64,000 bases of DNA from Dioscorea cayenensis subsp. rotundata (GCF_009730915.1 NC_052475.1:28457016-28521015); one strand, 5' to 3'; shown: positions 1-12,417, numbered from the stretch's first letter. Notes: generated by a model from the letters alone, not told the origin. Translations and numbers: made by a program.

Positions 1-1568
1 TCTTAAAATAAATTCAATTTTATGTAAGTTCAATTTAAGAAAAGAGTACAAAAATGTTGCATTTAATAAAATATTATAGTATTCATTTAAAAATTTATAC
101 CATATCAATATCAATAAAATATTGACTTTTTCAAATAAGTACTCATAAAATCAGGTGTCAATGGAAGAAAAATCTGCCTTTCAATAGAACCTTATTGACA
201 ACTACTACAGCTAATGGAAGTAAATAAAAATAAAAATAAATAAAAATAAAAAAATAACAATAATAATAGTGGATGAGTAGTGCAAATTAAATCCATTGTA
301 CCACAATATTATGTAAATATATTATATCAATATTAGTTATTTACTATTTATGATGTCTTTTGTGAAATTTCTCACATCTCGAGATTATAAAATAGAGAGA
401 TTTAGCATTGTGGGATTATGGTCATTGAGATATTATCTTAAGCACATATGACAATGCCTAATTATTTCATGTGTTAACTTGCTTCAAATGATAAATCTCT
501 AAGGGTCATTAAATCACCGTAACAAATACACCATTATATTTATATGTTTATTTGATACTTTCTTATGAGACGGAGATTGTTACTTTCGTCAAATATATAT
601 ATATATATATATATATATAATAAAACCTTCCTTAAAATTTAGTAAAACTAAAGCACTACCGCGACAAATTAAAACATTACCGTTTTTGTTTATTTTTACC
701 CAAAAAGAAAAAATAGAAAAAAGTGTCAGACATGATACAAAATAAGAAACAAAAATATTCCAATTTACAGTAAGAAAATGTAATGGTTACCAAATTTAAA
801 TATCACGTTTTTGTTGAAAACATAGTGAACAATGAAAACTTTTTCATTAATTGTTCATCCCCTAAATAATTGAAGAATATACTTTTCTTATTCTTATTTT
901 CCAATATATTTTTTAGAAAAAAAATTCAATTTTTTTATCAGGGTCTATTTTTAATATTTGTTAATTTATAATTATTATCCAAATATTTTATTTAATTTTT
1001 GTAATTGCTTGTTTTAATAAAACAAGCCATTTAGTTTATGGAAAAAAATACATTAACTTTTTCTCAGTATATATAGACATCAAAAACTCAGTCCAATACA
1101 AATACATCAAAAGTTCTATAGATCGTACATCAAAACTTATGACTATTGTAAAAAACAAATTCTTTAAAAACTATAAACCAATATAAAATACACATATTTA
1201 AATAATCTATATACTTAGTAAACAAATGTGTACCATGACAACCACAAACCCCAAAAATATAATATATAAAATTAGCAATTAAGTGCCGACCTTACTCTTC
1301 TTTTTACTGTTCTTTTATTAACCCAGCTCGCTATCCAATTAAGCAAATCCAAGTCTATCCAGATTTCATTTCTCAGTTATTGGTCAAAGTAAACCTCTCT
1401 GAAAGCACATTAAAAAAGTAAAACAAAAAATAAAACAGCATCCTTAATTGCACCATCCTAGCCTCCTCATTCTATATTAAGGGAGCAAACTCAAGTTCTC
1501 AAGGTCATAAGCTCAATCAAAAGCCATTCACCCAAAAACTACATCAATTGAAGCATACACACATCTAG
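1..1568. other. AT-rich intergenic DNA and UGT promoter
   Basis: No coding region is visible. An (AT)n microsatellite lies at about 593-619. The last 250 bases are the likely promoter of the glycosyltransferase: a TTGGTCAAA stretch near 1379-1387 contains a W-box-like TGAC core on the other strand, and a CTATATTA TATA-like motif lies near 1472-1479, about 90 bases before the start codon. These motif assignments are inference from consensus only. Confidence 0.5.
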
Positions 1569-3114
1569 ATGGGGTCACTAGCAAAAGAGAAGAAACCTCA
1601 TGCAGTGTGTATCCCATTCCCAGCACAAGGCCATGTAACTCCCATGCTAAAGCTTGCCAAGCTTCTGCACTCCAATGGCTTCCAGATAACATTTGTGAAC
1701 ACTCACTTCAACCACAAGCGTCTTCTCAAGTCCCGGGGTGTCTCCTCCCTCTCCGGCGTCCCTGGTTTTGACTTTAAGTCTATCCCTGATGGCTTGCCGC
1801 CGTCCAATGAGGACGCGACACAAGATGTCCCTGCACTCTGTGAATCGGCCACCAATAATTTCTTGGCTCCGTTCCTTGACCTTTTGGGGAACCTCAATCA
1901 TGATCCCCCTGTTTCTTGCATAGTTTCTGATGGTGCTATGAGTTTCACTCTTGATGCTGCTAAACAACTTGGTGTTCCTGAGGTCTTGTTTTGGACTACA
2001 AGTGCTTGTGGTTTTATGGGGTACCTTCATTATCAGCACCTTATTGATCAAGGCCTTGTCCCTTTAAAAAGTAAGTACATATATATTTTGATTATCAGCT
2101 ATTTCTTTTATTTTCTTGTGTGCTTATTTTATTCATGGTTCAAATTTATAACATGCAGATGAAGAAGATCTCACTAATGGATATCTAGACATGCATATCA
2201 CCACAGTACCAGGGATGGATAACATGAGGTTGAAGGATTTCCCATCCTTTGTGAGAACCACAAATCCTAATGATATTATGCTCAACTACTGCAGGCAAGA
2301 AACCATGAGGGCGTCCATGGGATCCGCTATCATCCTTAACACCTTTGAAGAATTAGAAGGACAAGTCCTTGATGCCATGAGGTCCATACTCAAACCTCCT
2401 ATCTTCACTATTGGCCCTCTCTCCTTGCTCAATAACAATATGATCAAGGATGCTGAGTTATACTCATCACTAGGCTCAAACCTATGGAAAGAAGAGTTGG
2501 GTTGTTTTGAATGGTTAAAAGGAAGAAAGGAAGCATCAGTGGTGTATGTGAACTTTGGGAGTATCGCAGTGATGAGCAATGAGCATTTGGTTGAGTTTGC
2601 ATGGGGGTTGGCCAACAGCAAACTGGACTTTTTGTGGGTTATAAGAGGAGACCTGGTGAAGGGTGACAGTGCAGTGCTTCCTCAAGAGTTCTTGGAGGAG
2701 ATCAATGGGAGAGGGATGCTGGCAACTTGGTGTCCTCAAGAGGAGGTGCTCAACCACCCGGCCATAGGTGGCTTCTTGACACACAGTGGATGGAACTCTA
2801 CTATTGAAAGCATCGTCGCCGGAGTTCCGATGATTTCTTGGCCATTCTTTGCTGAACAACAGACAAACTGCAGGTATGTTTGTGTGGAATGGGGTTTGGG
2901 GATGGAGATTGATAGTGATGTGAAGAGAGATGAGGTTGAGAAACAAGTTAGAGAGTTGATGGAAGGGGAAAAAGGTGAAGAGATGAGAAAGAAGGCCATG
3001 GAGTTGAAGGAGAAAGCCTTTAGATCAACTGAACCAAGTGGGACTTCTACAGTTAACTTTGAGAAGTTGGTTCATGAAGTCCTTCTCTCGACCAAGTCAA
3101 AGGCTATCAAATGA
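1569..3114 (+). CDS. UDP-glycosyltransferase, UGT85 type
   Basis: Two exons, 1569-2070 and 2159-3114, joined by an 88-base GT-AG intron, encode 485 residues, normal for a plant family 1 glycosyltransferase. It transfers a sugar, most likely glucose from UDP-glucose, to a small lipophilic acceptor in the cytosol. The N-terminal half carries the catalytic His22 in PFPAQGH and a likely partner Asp121 in IVSDG. The C-terminal half has a complete 44-residue PSPG box at residues 358-401, starting WCPQ and ending in Gln, the residue associated with UDP-glucose preference. Sequence around the splice junction (LKDFPSFVRT) and the start (MGSL, KPHAVC) is typical of the UGT85A group, whose members act on cytokinins, terpenols or cyanohydrins; the acceptor here cannot be told. 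The exon 1 frame runs into the intron to a stop at 2162, so splicing is needed. Its 3' end is partly duplicated just downstream. Confidence 0.93.
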
Positions 3115-3148
3115 TGATGCTTTTTTATTGAATTTCAATGTTTGTACT

Positions 3149-3251
3149 GTTAACTTCTACAAGTTGGTTCATGGAGTTCTCCTCTCCACCAAGTGAAAGT
3201 TATCGATCGAGTGATCAATAATGATGCCTTTTTGTTGAATTTCAATGTTCT
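3149..3251 (+). pseudogene. tandem duplicate of the UGT 3' end
   Basis: Bases 3149-3251 repeat 3052-3148 with scattered differences. The repeat covers the last roughly 20 codons, the stop region and the first part of the 3'UTR (GTTAACTT, AAGTTGGTTCATG and TTGAATTTCAATG are shared). It lies after the stop codon, so it is now only 3'UTR sequence. An AATAAA polyadenylation-like signal follows at about 3278. It is a short local duplication, not a second gene. Confidence 0.8.
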
Positions 3252-4109
3252 GTCTCATGTTTTCTTGTTTGGCGCTAATAAAGTAGATAACTACAGATTT
3301 ATTAAAATAAGAAAAATATAGGAAAATACAACAGTTTAAGACAACAAGAAGAATTAAAAATAAAACGGTCTGAAATACTCACCCACCAGAGATGAGGAGA
3401 ACAGTGAACAAAATAATAAAAAAATAGAGAAGAACAACAAAAGTAAGGTAGTAAGCTGGATCGACGAAGGCTACTGTTTGGAGACATAAACCTACCCAAC
3501 AGCAAATAGAAAAGAACTACTCCGGATAAGTTGATTGTTGTTTGGCGTCTGATTGTTGTTTTGTTTATTTTAATATTTGCTTTCAATGTGAGATCACTAA
3601 GATGTATAATTAACTTGTTTCAATAATTAAGTTGTAATTTAAATAGCTAAATTTCAAACTTAAACTACACTATAATAAACTTATTGATATTTTATTTCAA
3701 TAATTGATAACTATTTAAATTCTATTACTGATTTGTCTGTATTTACCAATTAAATCAATTCCTTTCATTTCTAGTTTTTTCTTGTATTTTCTTTTTATGT
3801 ATGTTGTTCCCCTCACTTCTGGTGAGAGAATTTTATTTTTGTACTGTTGCTTCTTTTCTTTTCAATAAATATGTGGTTTATCCACATTTACTTAAAAAAT
3901 AAATAAATCAATAAATATAAAATAATGGTTGTGAGAAATATCTTTATTAAATTAATTATTTTTAAGAGGAGTTGGCAATTGCCATACGTTTCGTCAACAC
4001 AATGATCGATTTGATTAATTTATTAATATGGCTAGAGCCAATTTTTAATATTTTATATAGACGGCATCAGTATAATGATATTTAGATTTTTCAAACCAGA
4101 AAGTATAGA
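3252..4109. other. intergenic, AT-rich
   Basis: Contains the likely polyadenylation region of the UGT gene. A 94-codon minus-strand ORF at 3302-3586 has low-complexity, Phe/Leu/Ser-rich composition and no recognised motif, so it was not called. Nothing else is recognisable. Confidence 0.5.
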
Positions 4110-4192
4110 CCGACCTTAGTTGGTAGAGCGGAGGACTGTAGTTGTGAGCAATAGGCATCCTTAGGTCGCTGGTTCGAATCCGGCAGGTCGGA
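4110..4192 (+). pseudogene. tRNA-Tyr (GUA) relic with intron, D-arm deleted
   Basis: The sequence matches plant intron-containing tRNA-Tyr. The acceptor stem pairs CCGACCT (4110-4116) with AGGTCGG (4185-4191), followed by discriminator A at 4192. Anticodon GTA lies at 4138-4140, with a 15-base intron at about 4142-4156. The T arm and box B (GGTTCGAATCC, 4171-4181) are intact. In the D arm, the expected AGCTCAGTTGG is only AGTTGG: five bases are missing between two AG dinucleotides, removing the 5' half of the D stem and breaking box A. A T-rich tract (4193-4204) resembles a Pol III terminator. From memory of the plant tRNA-Tyr sequence, this copy is probably non-functional, although it could be a very diverged active gene. 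Confidence 0.85.
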
Positions 4193-4734
4193 TTTTTGTT
4201 TTTAATTCCATGTTTAGGGTTCAGTTTTGCACGTGATCCGAAACGTAAATACTAAATTAAAAATTTTACCATTATTAAAAGTAATGATATCTTTATTACT
4301 TTAGTATAAATATTTTTTTACAGTTACAAAATTGGTCTATTATCTATCGCCATTAAAATTAAAGATAATTTTCTATACCTAATTAAAATTTTTAAATTTT
4401 AGTTTTTTATTTCAAAAAGATGGAGGCTTCCTACAATATCTATTTACGTTTTATTTATTTATTTATTGATAAAACAGACAATCACATGGAGCTGTAAAAT
4501 TTAGAGGACCAAAACCGATTCAGAATTTTTATTCAGTGAAGGTAAAACTTACCATATATATTTTTTATTTTTTTATTTTAATATTTTTATTTTTTTAATT
4601 TTAATAGGGCAAATAGTATAAAATTAAAAAAAAATTAACTATATAATAATATAGATTTTATAGGCATAGTGGATATTTCAAATTTTAGGGGGGTTTTGCA
4701 GTTGCCCTCACTAGCCACTATGTTGATCTGTCCA
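4193..4734. other. AT-rich spacer
   Basis: Low-complexity AT-rich DNA with TTTAT runs near 4449-4468. No gene or ordered repeat is seen. Confidence 0.4.
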
Positions 4735-4955
4735 TAAGATTATGGTGGAGTTGCAAAACTTAAACTCTTCCACAACAATGCAATTTGAACATTAGGGAAC
4801 CCCAAAAACCATAGGGGATTATATGTGAAATTACAAAACTTAAACTTCTATACAACATTACAATTTAAATCTAAAGGAGCTGCATGAGGAATCACATGTG
4901 CAGGTGCAAAACTTAAACTTCTTCACATCAACGTAATTTGAAACTCAAAGACCGT
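4735..4955. repeat. three degenerate tandem copies of a ~75-80 bp unit
   Basis: The block GCAAAACTTAAACT, followed by a CACAACA-like and a CAATTTGAA-like block, recurs at about 4752, 4832 and 4905, giving spacings of about 80 and 73 bases. The copies differ by substitutions and small indels, so the array is old. No ORF runs through it. Function unknown. Confidence 0.65.
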
Positions 4956-5327
4956 GTTTAAAATTATAATAGTAGTAATATTGATGATAATATAAGATTA
5001 CTTACATTGAAACTAATGAATCTAGTAATTATATTATATCTATCTTAGATTGCTGTAACATTAGAATTACCATTTTTGGATAAATATAACTTTATTTTTA
5101 AATAATCTTTAATATATGCGGGTGAAATATATAAAAAAGAATTATCTTTTATCTTCTCTCTCGTCGCCTAAAGTTAGGGTTTCTATTTGCATGTAATTTC
5201 TGGTATTGAACTCAAGCAAACAACAATCTAATTTTCTGGTGGTTCTTCTAATCCATGTAAGCACTTTTAAGTCATTAATTAAGTAATTTTTTTTATTATT
5301 ATTTATGGAAAAATTATAGAGGTTCTT

Positions 5328-5752
5328 TGGTGGATTTTCAATTATTTGGTTTTTTGGTACTTAAATTTGGAAATTTTGCATTTGGTGGATTTTCAATTAT
5401 TTGTTTTTTGGTACTTTAATTTGGAAATTTTACATTCGGTGGCTTTCAATTATTGTTTTTTTGCTACTTTAATTAGGAAATTTGCATTCGGTGGATTTTC
5501 AATTATTTGTTTTAGTATTTTAATTTGGAAAATTTTCATTCGGTTGTTTTCAATTATTTGTTTTTTTTTAACTTTAATTTGAAAATTTTGCATTCGGTGG
5601 GATTTTCAATTATTTGTTTTTTGGTATTATAATTTGGAAATTTTTTATTCAGTGGATTTTCAATTATTTATTTATTTTTTAACTTGGATATTTTGCATTC
5701 GGTGGTTTTCAATTATTTATTTATTTTTTACTTTAATTTAAAATTTTGCATT
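5328..5752. repeat. minisatellite, about eight units of 50-56 bp
   Basis: A unit built on GGTGGATTTTCAATTATTTG, then a T-run, ACTTTAATTTGGAAATTTT and GCATTC is repeated about eight times head-to-tail. Units vary between roughly 50 and 56 bases, mostly through changes in T-tract length. A 78-codon ORF at 5346-5582 is simply the repeat read in one frame (FWYFNLEI-like cycles) and is not called as a gene. Confidence 0.9.
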
Positions 5753-6500
5753 CGCTTAGTTATTTGTTTTAAGTTAAAGAGTTTTTTTTTTTGAAAATTT
5801 TGACATTTTACTAAATTGATTACTATTATGACCAATCGATCGGTAATGAACTATATATTTTTAGAAATATAAGTTCTTAACTAAATATAGTTTTCAACTA
5901 AGTACAATATTCAAAGGCAAATAACAATCCTAACCTTCGTATTGCGATAATATGCCATTGCCATGAACAAAATGATTTTTTATAGTATAAAGTATTTTGG
6001 GAGACGCGGACATCACCTAAAACCCTCTCCTCTGCATGTCTCTTGAGGTGCCTAATTTTCTCAGTTATCTTTCACGTTGTTGTTCTCTTGGCCCATTTTC
6101 TCAAACTGTCCAGACAAACTCTCTTATGACTTGGAAGGTCTCACCTTCTTCGAATTCTGATGTCCATTCTTTTTAAATGGACGAGCGTTTATCAACTTTT
6201 ATCATAAGATTTAAAAAATAAAAATAAAAAAAAAATCCAAGCATCACAGAACCGGTATAAAGAAAGTGGATAGCAATGGTACACATGTTCAAGTTTAAGA
6301 CCTTAATATATTAGTTGATATTTATACGACAAGCGAAGATAACATCAAGAGCAAACCAATAAAATTTTGTACAGAAGCTCACAAACAACTGTGAAACAAT
6401 AATTACAACAATGTCACTGAAAAGAGATCAAACAACACCTTCAAGTGATATCATTTGATTGCTCTTATGGAAAAGACTCTTCAAAATCTAATCCAAGACT
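5753..6500. other. intergenic between minisatellite and LRR gene
   Basis: AT-rich DNA without a recognised gene. The right-hand part, from roughly 6300, is probably 3'UTR of the minus-strand LRR gene that stops at 6652. Confidence 0.4.
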
Positions 6501-6651
6501 AGAAATTCTAGATCGATTCATCTAATAATCAATATGATATCAATTAACAAACCGTCCAAATTCACACCATATCGATCAATATGTTGTTCAGAATAATCAT
6601 AATAACAGGACATGTATCCAAGCCCATTGGTTCGATTTCACGCATGCGAAC

Positions 6652-9352
6652 TTACTTCCTTGATGATGATCCATGTCTGCTCTTTGATCTGTGTTTGTTG
6701 CTCTTCTGCCCACTGATGCTGCTGCTTGCACCTCTGATCAAAGATGCTGAGCCTTGGCTTGCCCGTCTGGCAGACCTCCGACGAGAGTTCCAGCCGCTAT
6801 TGCCAAGGGCAGCCCTTGCGACGCTGTCAGTAGCTACCTCTCTTACTCTCTGAGGTTTTATGGGTTGCTTGTTTAGGTAAGTAAGGTTTGGGAGGAGGCC
6901 GGTGACAGCTTTCCGAAGCTGGTCATCCCCTATGTTGCTTTGTATTGGATTGCCAAGCAGGTTGAGGGCCAGAAGGGAGTTGTAGTTGGCCACAAGCTGG
7001 CCTAGGGACTTGGCTGTTGTTATTTTGTTGAAGCTCAGGTCTAGTACAGAGAGTTTCAAAAGCCGATGAAGTCCCTCCACATCACTGATCTTGTTTCCGG
7101 TGAGATACAGTTCTTTGATGAGAGTGCAATTAGATAGTCCTGGCAACAAGGATGCATTTAATGGTTATAAGTATTTTCAGAACTCATTAACACTCCTATT
7201 AAGATGTGTTTCAGACTATAATCATAAGATGATATACTGAAAGAGTATTGCCTTCATGTATAGAAATTCGTGAATCATCTTGGCTACATGTTTTTGCACT
7301 ATCAGGAGGCATTCTTAATTTCTCAGGACCTTTGGCTCGGTAGAGTCCTAAATGGTCCTGATAAGCCAGCTGATTGGAACTGATGAATTTGTGATGAAGT
7401 CTAAAGGATAGTAGACAGTGAAACACACATCTCTGATGCATTAAGAGCAGCAGCCATGTATTATAAAAATTTGTACTTAGTACATAAGTCAGTAACCGTC
7501 GCTGTTACTTAAGTATGTATAAGTTGGTTGGGTGATCCTACAACTTCTTCCTAGGTACATTTCATTGCCCTGATAATCTTTATGTTTGATATGCTAAATA
7601 ACCATTATTTTGCAGTTTGTTAACATTGACAAATTATAAAAAGATACATCAAAGAGCTTGAGAAAAGGAATTGATGATTGAATGGTAAAATCTGAATTAA
7701 AGCATGAGAAACATTTACCATGGCCAATGCGAGAAATCCGGTTATAACTGAGATTGAGAACTCGCAACCTTGTCAGCTCTCTGAGTCCCTCAATGGTTGC
7801 AATCTTGTTGCGAGACAGGTCTAGTGCATGGAGGCTCTTCGGCAGCATGCCAGGAGTAATGTGAACTACACAAATAGCACAAGTTGCTTTTAGAGATATT
7901 TTATACAAAAATAAAATGCAGGAGTTTTTGAATAAGTAGGTGAAGTATCACTACCTATAAAGTTGCCAGAAAGATTCACAGCACGAAGGCTGGAGAAGGC
8001 TGAAATAGAGGGAATAACCTTCAAGCCCATTCCAGAGATGTGAGCCACTGAAGAAAGTGGGTTCAAAGATTGGATGATGTTGTTAGCCTGCACGAATTCC
8101 TCGACGAATCGCTTCCCTGTGTAGGAGTGGTTCTTCCCTGATGACTCACCAATCTCAGAAGAGTTCAGTAATGGTACAGAGCCTGATGTTTCTCCTTCAT
8201 CGATTTCATCATCATCGATTGGGCAAAATGGGCTTGATTCAAGACTGTTCACCCAAGCATTAACTCTATCTAGAGGCGAGGATCCCGCAGAGAAAGCTAC
8301 CCACTGGTTCTGAGGCCACATATCAGCTCTGTTGTTGTTTCCCTTTTCCTCCATTGGCCTCTTGTTCTTCGTGTCGGGAGCACAATTTGGTTCGAGTGTA
8401 TCAGAAAAATAGCCACCTTTTTTATTTCCAGCATGCTTAGTAGAGAGTAGCCTCTGAGGCTTAGAATTCCGAGGCCTGTGCAAATTTCTGTGGCTCCATA
8501 GAAAGAGCTTCCACCATAGTTTCCGGCTTCTTGAAGGTAGAACCTGGCTTGAAGACCGCTTCTTTAGCATCACCCTATCTGCACTGCAGTTAGTCATAGC
8601 AGACAATGGGCTGCTTGGCATTCCATTCAGGAGATCTCCATTTGCATTCCCTGCCAAGTTCTGAAGATCATTGTAGGACTGAGACTTCAATGGAGATGCT
8701 GGTAATTGGGTATTTCGCTTAGTCTCAATGTTGGAGCACGACCGTTTCAACCTTGGAGAGCCCCAGAATGCAGTTGTTCTACCCATGCCAGGATCACTTG
8801 CATGGCCGCTTTGCATAGCTAATTCAGGAGTAATTCCTTCTTCCTCCCTCTCAGACTTGTTCTCCAATTCATAGTTATTCAAATCATGCGACTTGAGTTC
8901 ACCTTTGCCTGCATCAAGAGCTTGGAGATCCAAGTCAGAGTAATCCCTCTTCATTGACACCATATCATCGTGCTCATCACCGCCTTCATAAGCCGCCTCT
9001 GCTGGTGTCTCAGCTCGAGACAATTTCTCATCATGCACCGCTTTAACACACAAAGGAGAACTCCTTTCATCGGTTTTGAATGACATCAAGATATCCAAAG
9101 CAACCTCCTTTTCTTCCTTTCCATACGATTGATTGATCAATTCCTCTGGCTTCACAGTCGGATTTCCTCCGTGACTGCTCACATGCTTAGCACTCACAGA
9201 TTTCGGAGATTCCTACAAATTCAAAAAGAACCAAATTAGCCTGTAAAGTAAGACCACATCTAAGAAAATCAGAAAAGAGTTCAATGAATTATCACCTTTG
9301 ATTTCTTCTTCTTGCCGACCAGCAACGAAGAGAAGCAATTAAACCTTGCCAT
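6652..9352 (-). CDS. SDS22-like leucine-rich-repeat protein
   Basis: Four coding exons, 9352-9296, 9212-7955, 7865-7719 and 7139-6652, give 649 residues. Exon 1 encodes a short basic start (MARFNCFSSLLVGKKKKSK). Residues to about 390 are acidic and low-complexity, probably disordered. Residues about 400-570 hold five or more leucine-rich repeats of the SDS22 / dynein-light-chain-1 kind, for example LHALDLSRNKIATIEGL, LRVLNLSYNRIS, LYLTGNKISDVEGL and LSVLDLSFNKIT. The C-terminus is basic (KHRSKSRHGSSSRK). This arrangement resembles Arabidopsis proteins annotated as outer arm dynein light chain 1-like; since flowering plants lack axonemal dynein, it is probably a protein-binding scaffold of unknown partner. 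An ATG at 9352 was preferred to the in-frame GTG at 9197 because it gives a clean splice. Confidence 0.88.
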
Positions 9353-9742
9353 CTTGCGGTAGGATTACCACTCACAAACAATATAAGATCACTAGATAGA
9401 GTTCTATACTACACACCAATCTTCTTTGCAACACTAAAAACGTAAAGGGGAATATGGAATTGAAAATAATGGTATAAATGGTCTACTTAAAAAAGGACTT
9501 TTTCATTAGCAAATAATTAAGGGCTAGCCATTGTCAATCGGAGATCCTTTTACCATGCGGAAGAGAAGCCAGACATACAAAAGTGCAGAGATTGGAGTTG
9601 AAAAGAGAGGAACACAAGCATCCTCTTGAACCCACACCTCTCTCAAGGTGCGAGATGATGCTGCTTGAGGGTCGGCCAGAGTGATTGGAAAATAGCTAAA
9701 ATATCAGCAGAGATCTTTAATGAATCCGTCTTGATATTAAAC

Positions 9743-11053
9743 CTGGAAAGAGAAAACAAATTATACATTCAGAATAGATTCAATTCACATACTTGATCTT
9801 TAGAGGAAAAAAGAAAACCAGATCTCATAGCCTTCTTACACACATTTGCAATTCAGAAAGAAAGCTAAGATACTGAAAACAAGTTAACAGGAAGAAGATC
9901 AACATTCAGCACTCATCAAAGAAGGTGCTCTTTTATTTATTTTTTTAAAAGAACCAATGATGCTAAGCACCTACAAAAATGGTTGCACAGAATAGATGCC
10001 ACTATCTTTTCATTGTTATCTTAAACAAATTGTCAAGGAACACAATAAGTGGAAACAAGAGCAAGAGCACATTCTTTTTCAAATGCACTGGAAAGTGAAA
10101 GAAAACAATGAAGAAGGAATGGAATACTTCATAAATGATAGAAAATCAAACGGAAGGTATTTGCTCTTTGTTTTAATTCCCAACCATTTTGCATAAAGTT
10201 GGTTGAAAATGAGAAGATTGTTCATCATGAATATGGAGAACTCTATGTAATTGGGTCACAAAAACTTGCTCTCCAAATCAATCACTCTCCATATATGAAA
10301 AAAAGGAAAGGAGCAACCGCCAAGATTAGAAAATCAAAATATATAGAATAAAAAAAAGGCAATTTCCCAATTCAATTCCTTTCAAAAGCAGCAACAATAA
10401 AAGAGCCCACACTGGCAATGATTCATTCTTGTTCATCAATGGCATGATGACACAGATCAAACCGAAAGGAAGAAATAGCTTAATGTAATGATATCTCACA
10501 TGAATTTTTTTTTTTTTTTCCTCTATAAATTCAAGTCTTTGAACAAATCCATACAAAATAATGACAGTAATAATAATAATAATAAAAAACTAATTTCTCC
10601 CAAGCATCCAAATAAAACAAATGATCCTACCTAACGTACTTAAAGAAGAGACATTGAATCCTCTTCTCATCTTAAAGACCCATTGCAAACAAACAAAAGA
10701 AGTTAGATCTCCTTTCTCTACAATAAAAGGGAGAATCAAATTCCCCAAAAACCAATACTTCAATGCTTATCCAATAAAACAAGCAAAGAACTTCCATTCA
10801 AACACAACAGACATCACCCACAATACTTAAAAAAGAAGAGATTTTCACAACAAAAAGGCCCCCATTCTCTATTCCCCTCTCAAAACCATAAATGAACAGG
10901 CAGAAACCCAATTCCCAACATACCATCAATGCAAAACAACTCCCAAACCAAAAAAAGAAAAAGAAAAATCAAACCTTTTCCACACAAACTAACAGAAAAA
11001 ACACATCTTTCATCACCAAATCATACACTACACACAACACATACACAACTTAC
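9743..11053 (-). other. probable 5'UTR intron of the LRR gene
   Basis: On the minus strand a CAG|GTAAGTTG donor at 11053 and a pyrimidine-rich CTCTTTCCAG|GTTTAA acceptor ending at 9743 frame about 1.3 kb of AT-rich, non-coding DNA upstream of the start codon at 9352. A long leader intron is common in plant genes. The ORFs seen here (for example 10621-10830 and 10892-11212 on the plus strand) are low-complexity Asn/Lys/Thr reading and were left out. Needs transcript support. Confidence 0.55.
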
Positions 11054-11375
11054 CTGAAAATCAGAGAAATAAAAGACAACGCCAAGCAAACTCCACTCAA
11101 CAAAAGAGAGAGCCAAAAAAGAAAAACTCAAGCTGGCGGGAGACACAAGCACAGAACTTTATCTCTCCATCCTCTCTTAACTGACTTCTCTGACCACCAG
11201 ACCTCTTCTTAGAGAAAGAAAGAGAAAGAAGCAAGTGGTAGTAGTTGGTGACCGAGAGGAAGAGCAGGAGAAGAGAAAGAGGATTGCAGAGAACAACGTG
11301 GAAGTGCCTGGAAATAGGCGAGCCTTCAGACGCGCTTGCCACGCGGGTGGCTCTCTATCTCTCTCTCTACAATGG

Positions 11376-11410
11376 AAGACCATTCTCTCTCTCTCTCTCT
11401 CTCTCTCTCA
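11376..11410 (-). promoter_or_regulatory. (CT)n tract near the LRR gene transcription start
   Basis: A CT/AG dinucleotide tract (11384-11409) lies some 330 bases upstream of the inferred leader-intron donor. Such tracts often mark core promoters or leaders of plant housekeeping genes. No clear TATA box was seen nearby, so the transcription start is not fixed. Confidence 0.35.
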
Positions 11411-11453
11411 GAGGTTGCTTTCAGTGTTAAACTCAATTAATTTTGTTAATTGA

Positions 11454-12408
11454 GAGTAATAATAAGCATTAAAATTTGTATTTAATAGTATGATTAATTT
11501 TTTATTTAAAACCAGATGAAACTCCACCTTTTTTAGGTGTGAAGTTAGTTTATGATTTTCTGTTAATTTTATTTGAATTATAATGTCTTTTTTTTTTAAA
11601 GAAAAAAGAAAAATCAATTGCGTACCTTTGTAAAAGTGGGTGGTTGTTTATTATTATTATTTTTTTTTATTAGATTATCAAAATAAATATCTGCTCAAAG
11701 GTAGATTTTCTTTAATATTTTATCCTCTAGCATCTTGAAATATGAAGGAATATATATATATATATATATAAAATTTACCGTACTAAACAATTAAATTAAT
11801 ATAATATATACATTGCAGGATTAACCATGTTGCTGGATGTGAGTTTGCAGTGCAATACACTCCAAAATGTGACATAATAAACACATGGAATAACTTTATA
11901 AAATTTCTCTAATTTTTTATATATAACTGTCTCTATTTTTTAAATTGATATTTACGGCTTCACCATATGTAGCTTTATGATTTAATAATTATTAAGAAAA
12001 AACACATATTTTGGTTTACCACGTACGTGACACAATCTGAATATATTTTTGCACACTACTTTATTTTGTAAGACTAAAACAATCATATTTATTTATAAAT
12101 TTACAATCATATTTAAATATCCTGATAAAATAAATATTTTACTATAACTATGATTAGAATCTAATTTATCTAGTCATCATTTTAATTAATTTGTCCAAAT
12201 TGAGGGCAGATTATTTATCATTTGACTCAAATTAACTTGTAAATAATTAAATCATTATAAGGTTGTATTTATCATAATTTTAAAAAAAATTATCAATTGA
12301 TAAAATTAAATACTATGTATATCTCTCAAATTTATTTTTTTTACCCCTCAATCTTTTAGCTAAGTTAGGAACCAAATGGCAACCACTTATACAGATGGTT
12401 TTTAAAAG
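11454..12408. other. AT-rich intergenic DNA
   Basis: Start of an 8 kb stretch with no gene. It has an (AT)n run at about 11750-11770 and otherwise no recognisable structure. Confidence 0.4.
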
Positions 12409-12417
12409 GTATAATAC

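Noticed and set aside
1647-2051. 134-codon minus-strand ORF
   Set aside because: It overlaps UGT exon 1 in antisense and has no recognisable features.
5346-5582. 78-codon ORF rich in Phe/Leu/Trp
   Set aside because: It is one reading frame of the 52-bp minisatellite.
6581-6853. 90-codon plus-strand ORF with hydrophobic stretch
   Set aside because: Antisense shadow of the last LRR exon.
10621-11212. Two Asn/Lys/Thr-rich plus-strand ORFs
   Set aside because: Low complexity, no family motif, and they lie in or over the inferred 5'UTR intron of the LRR gene.
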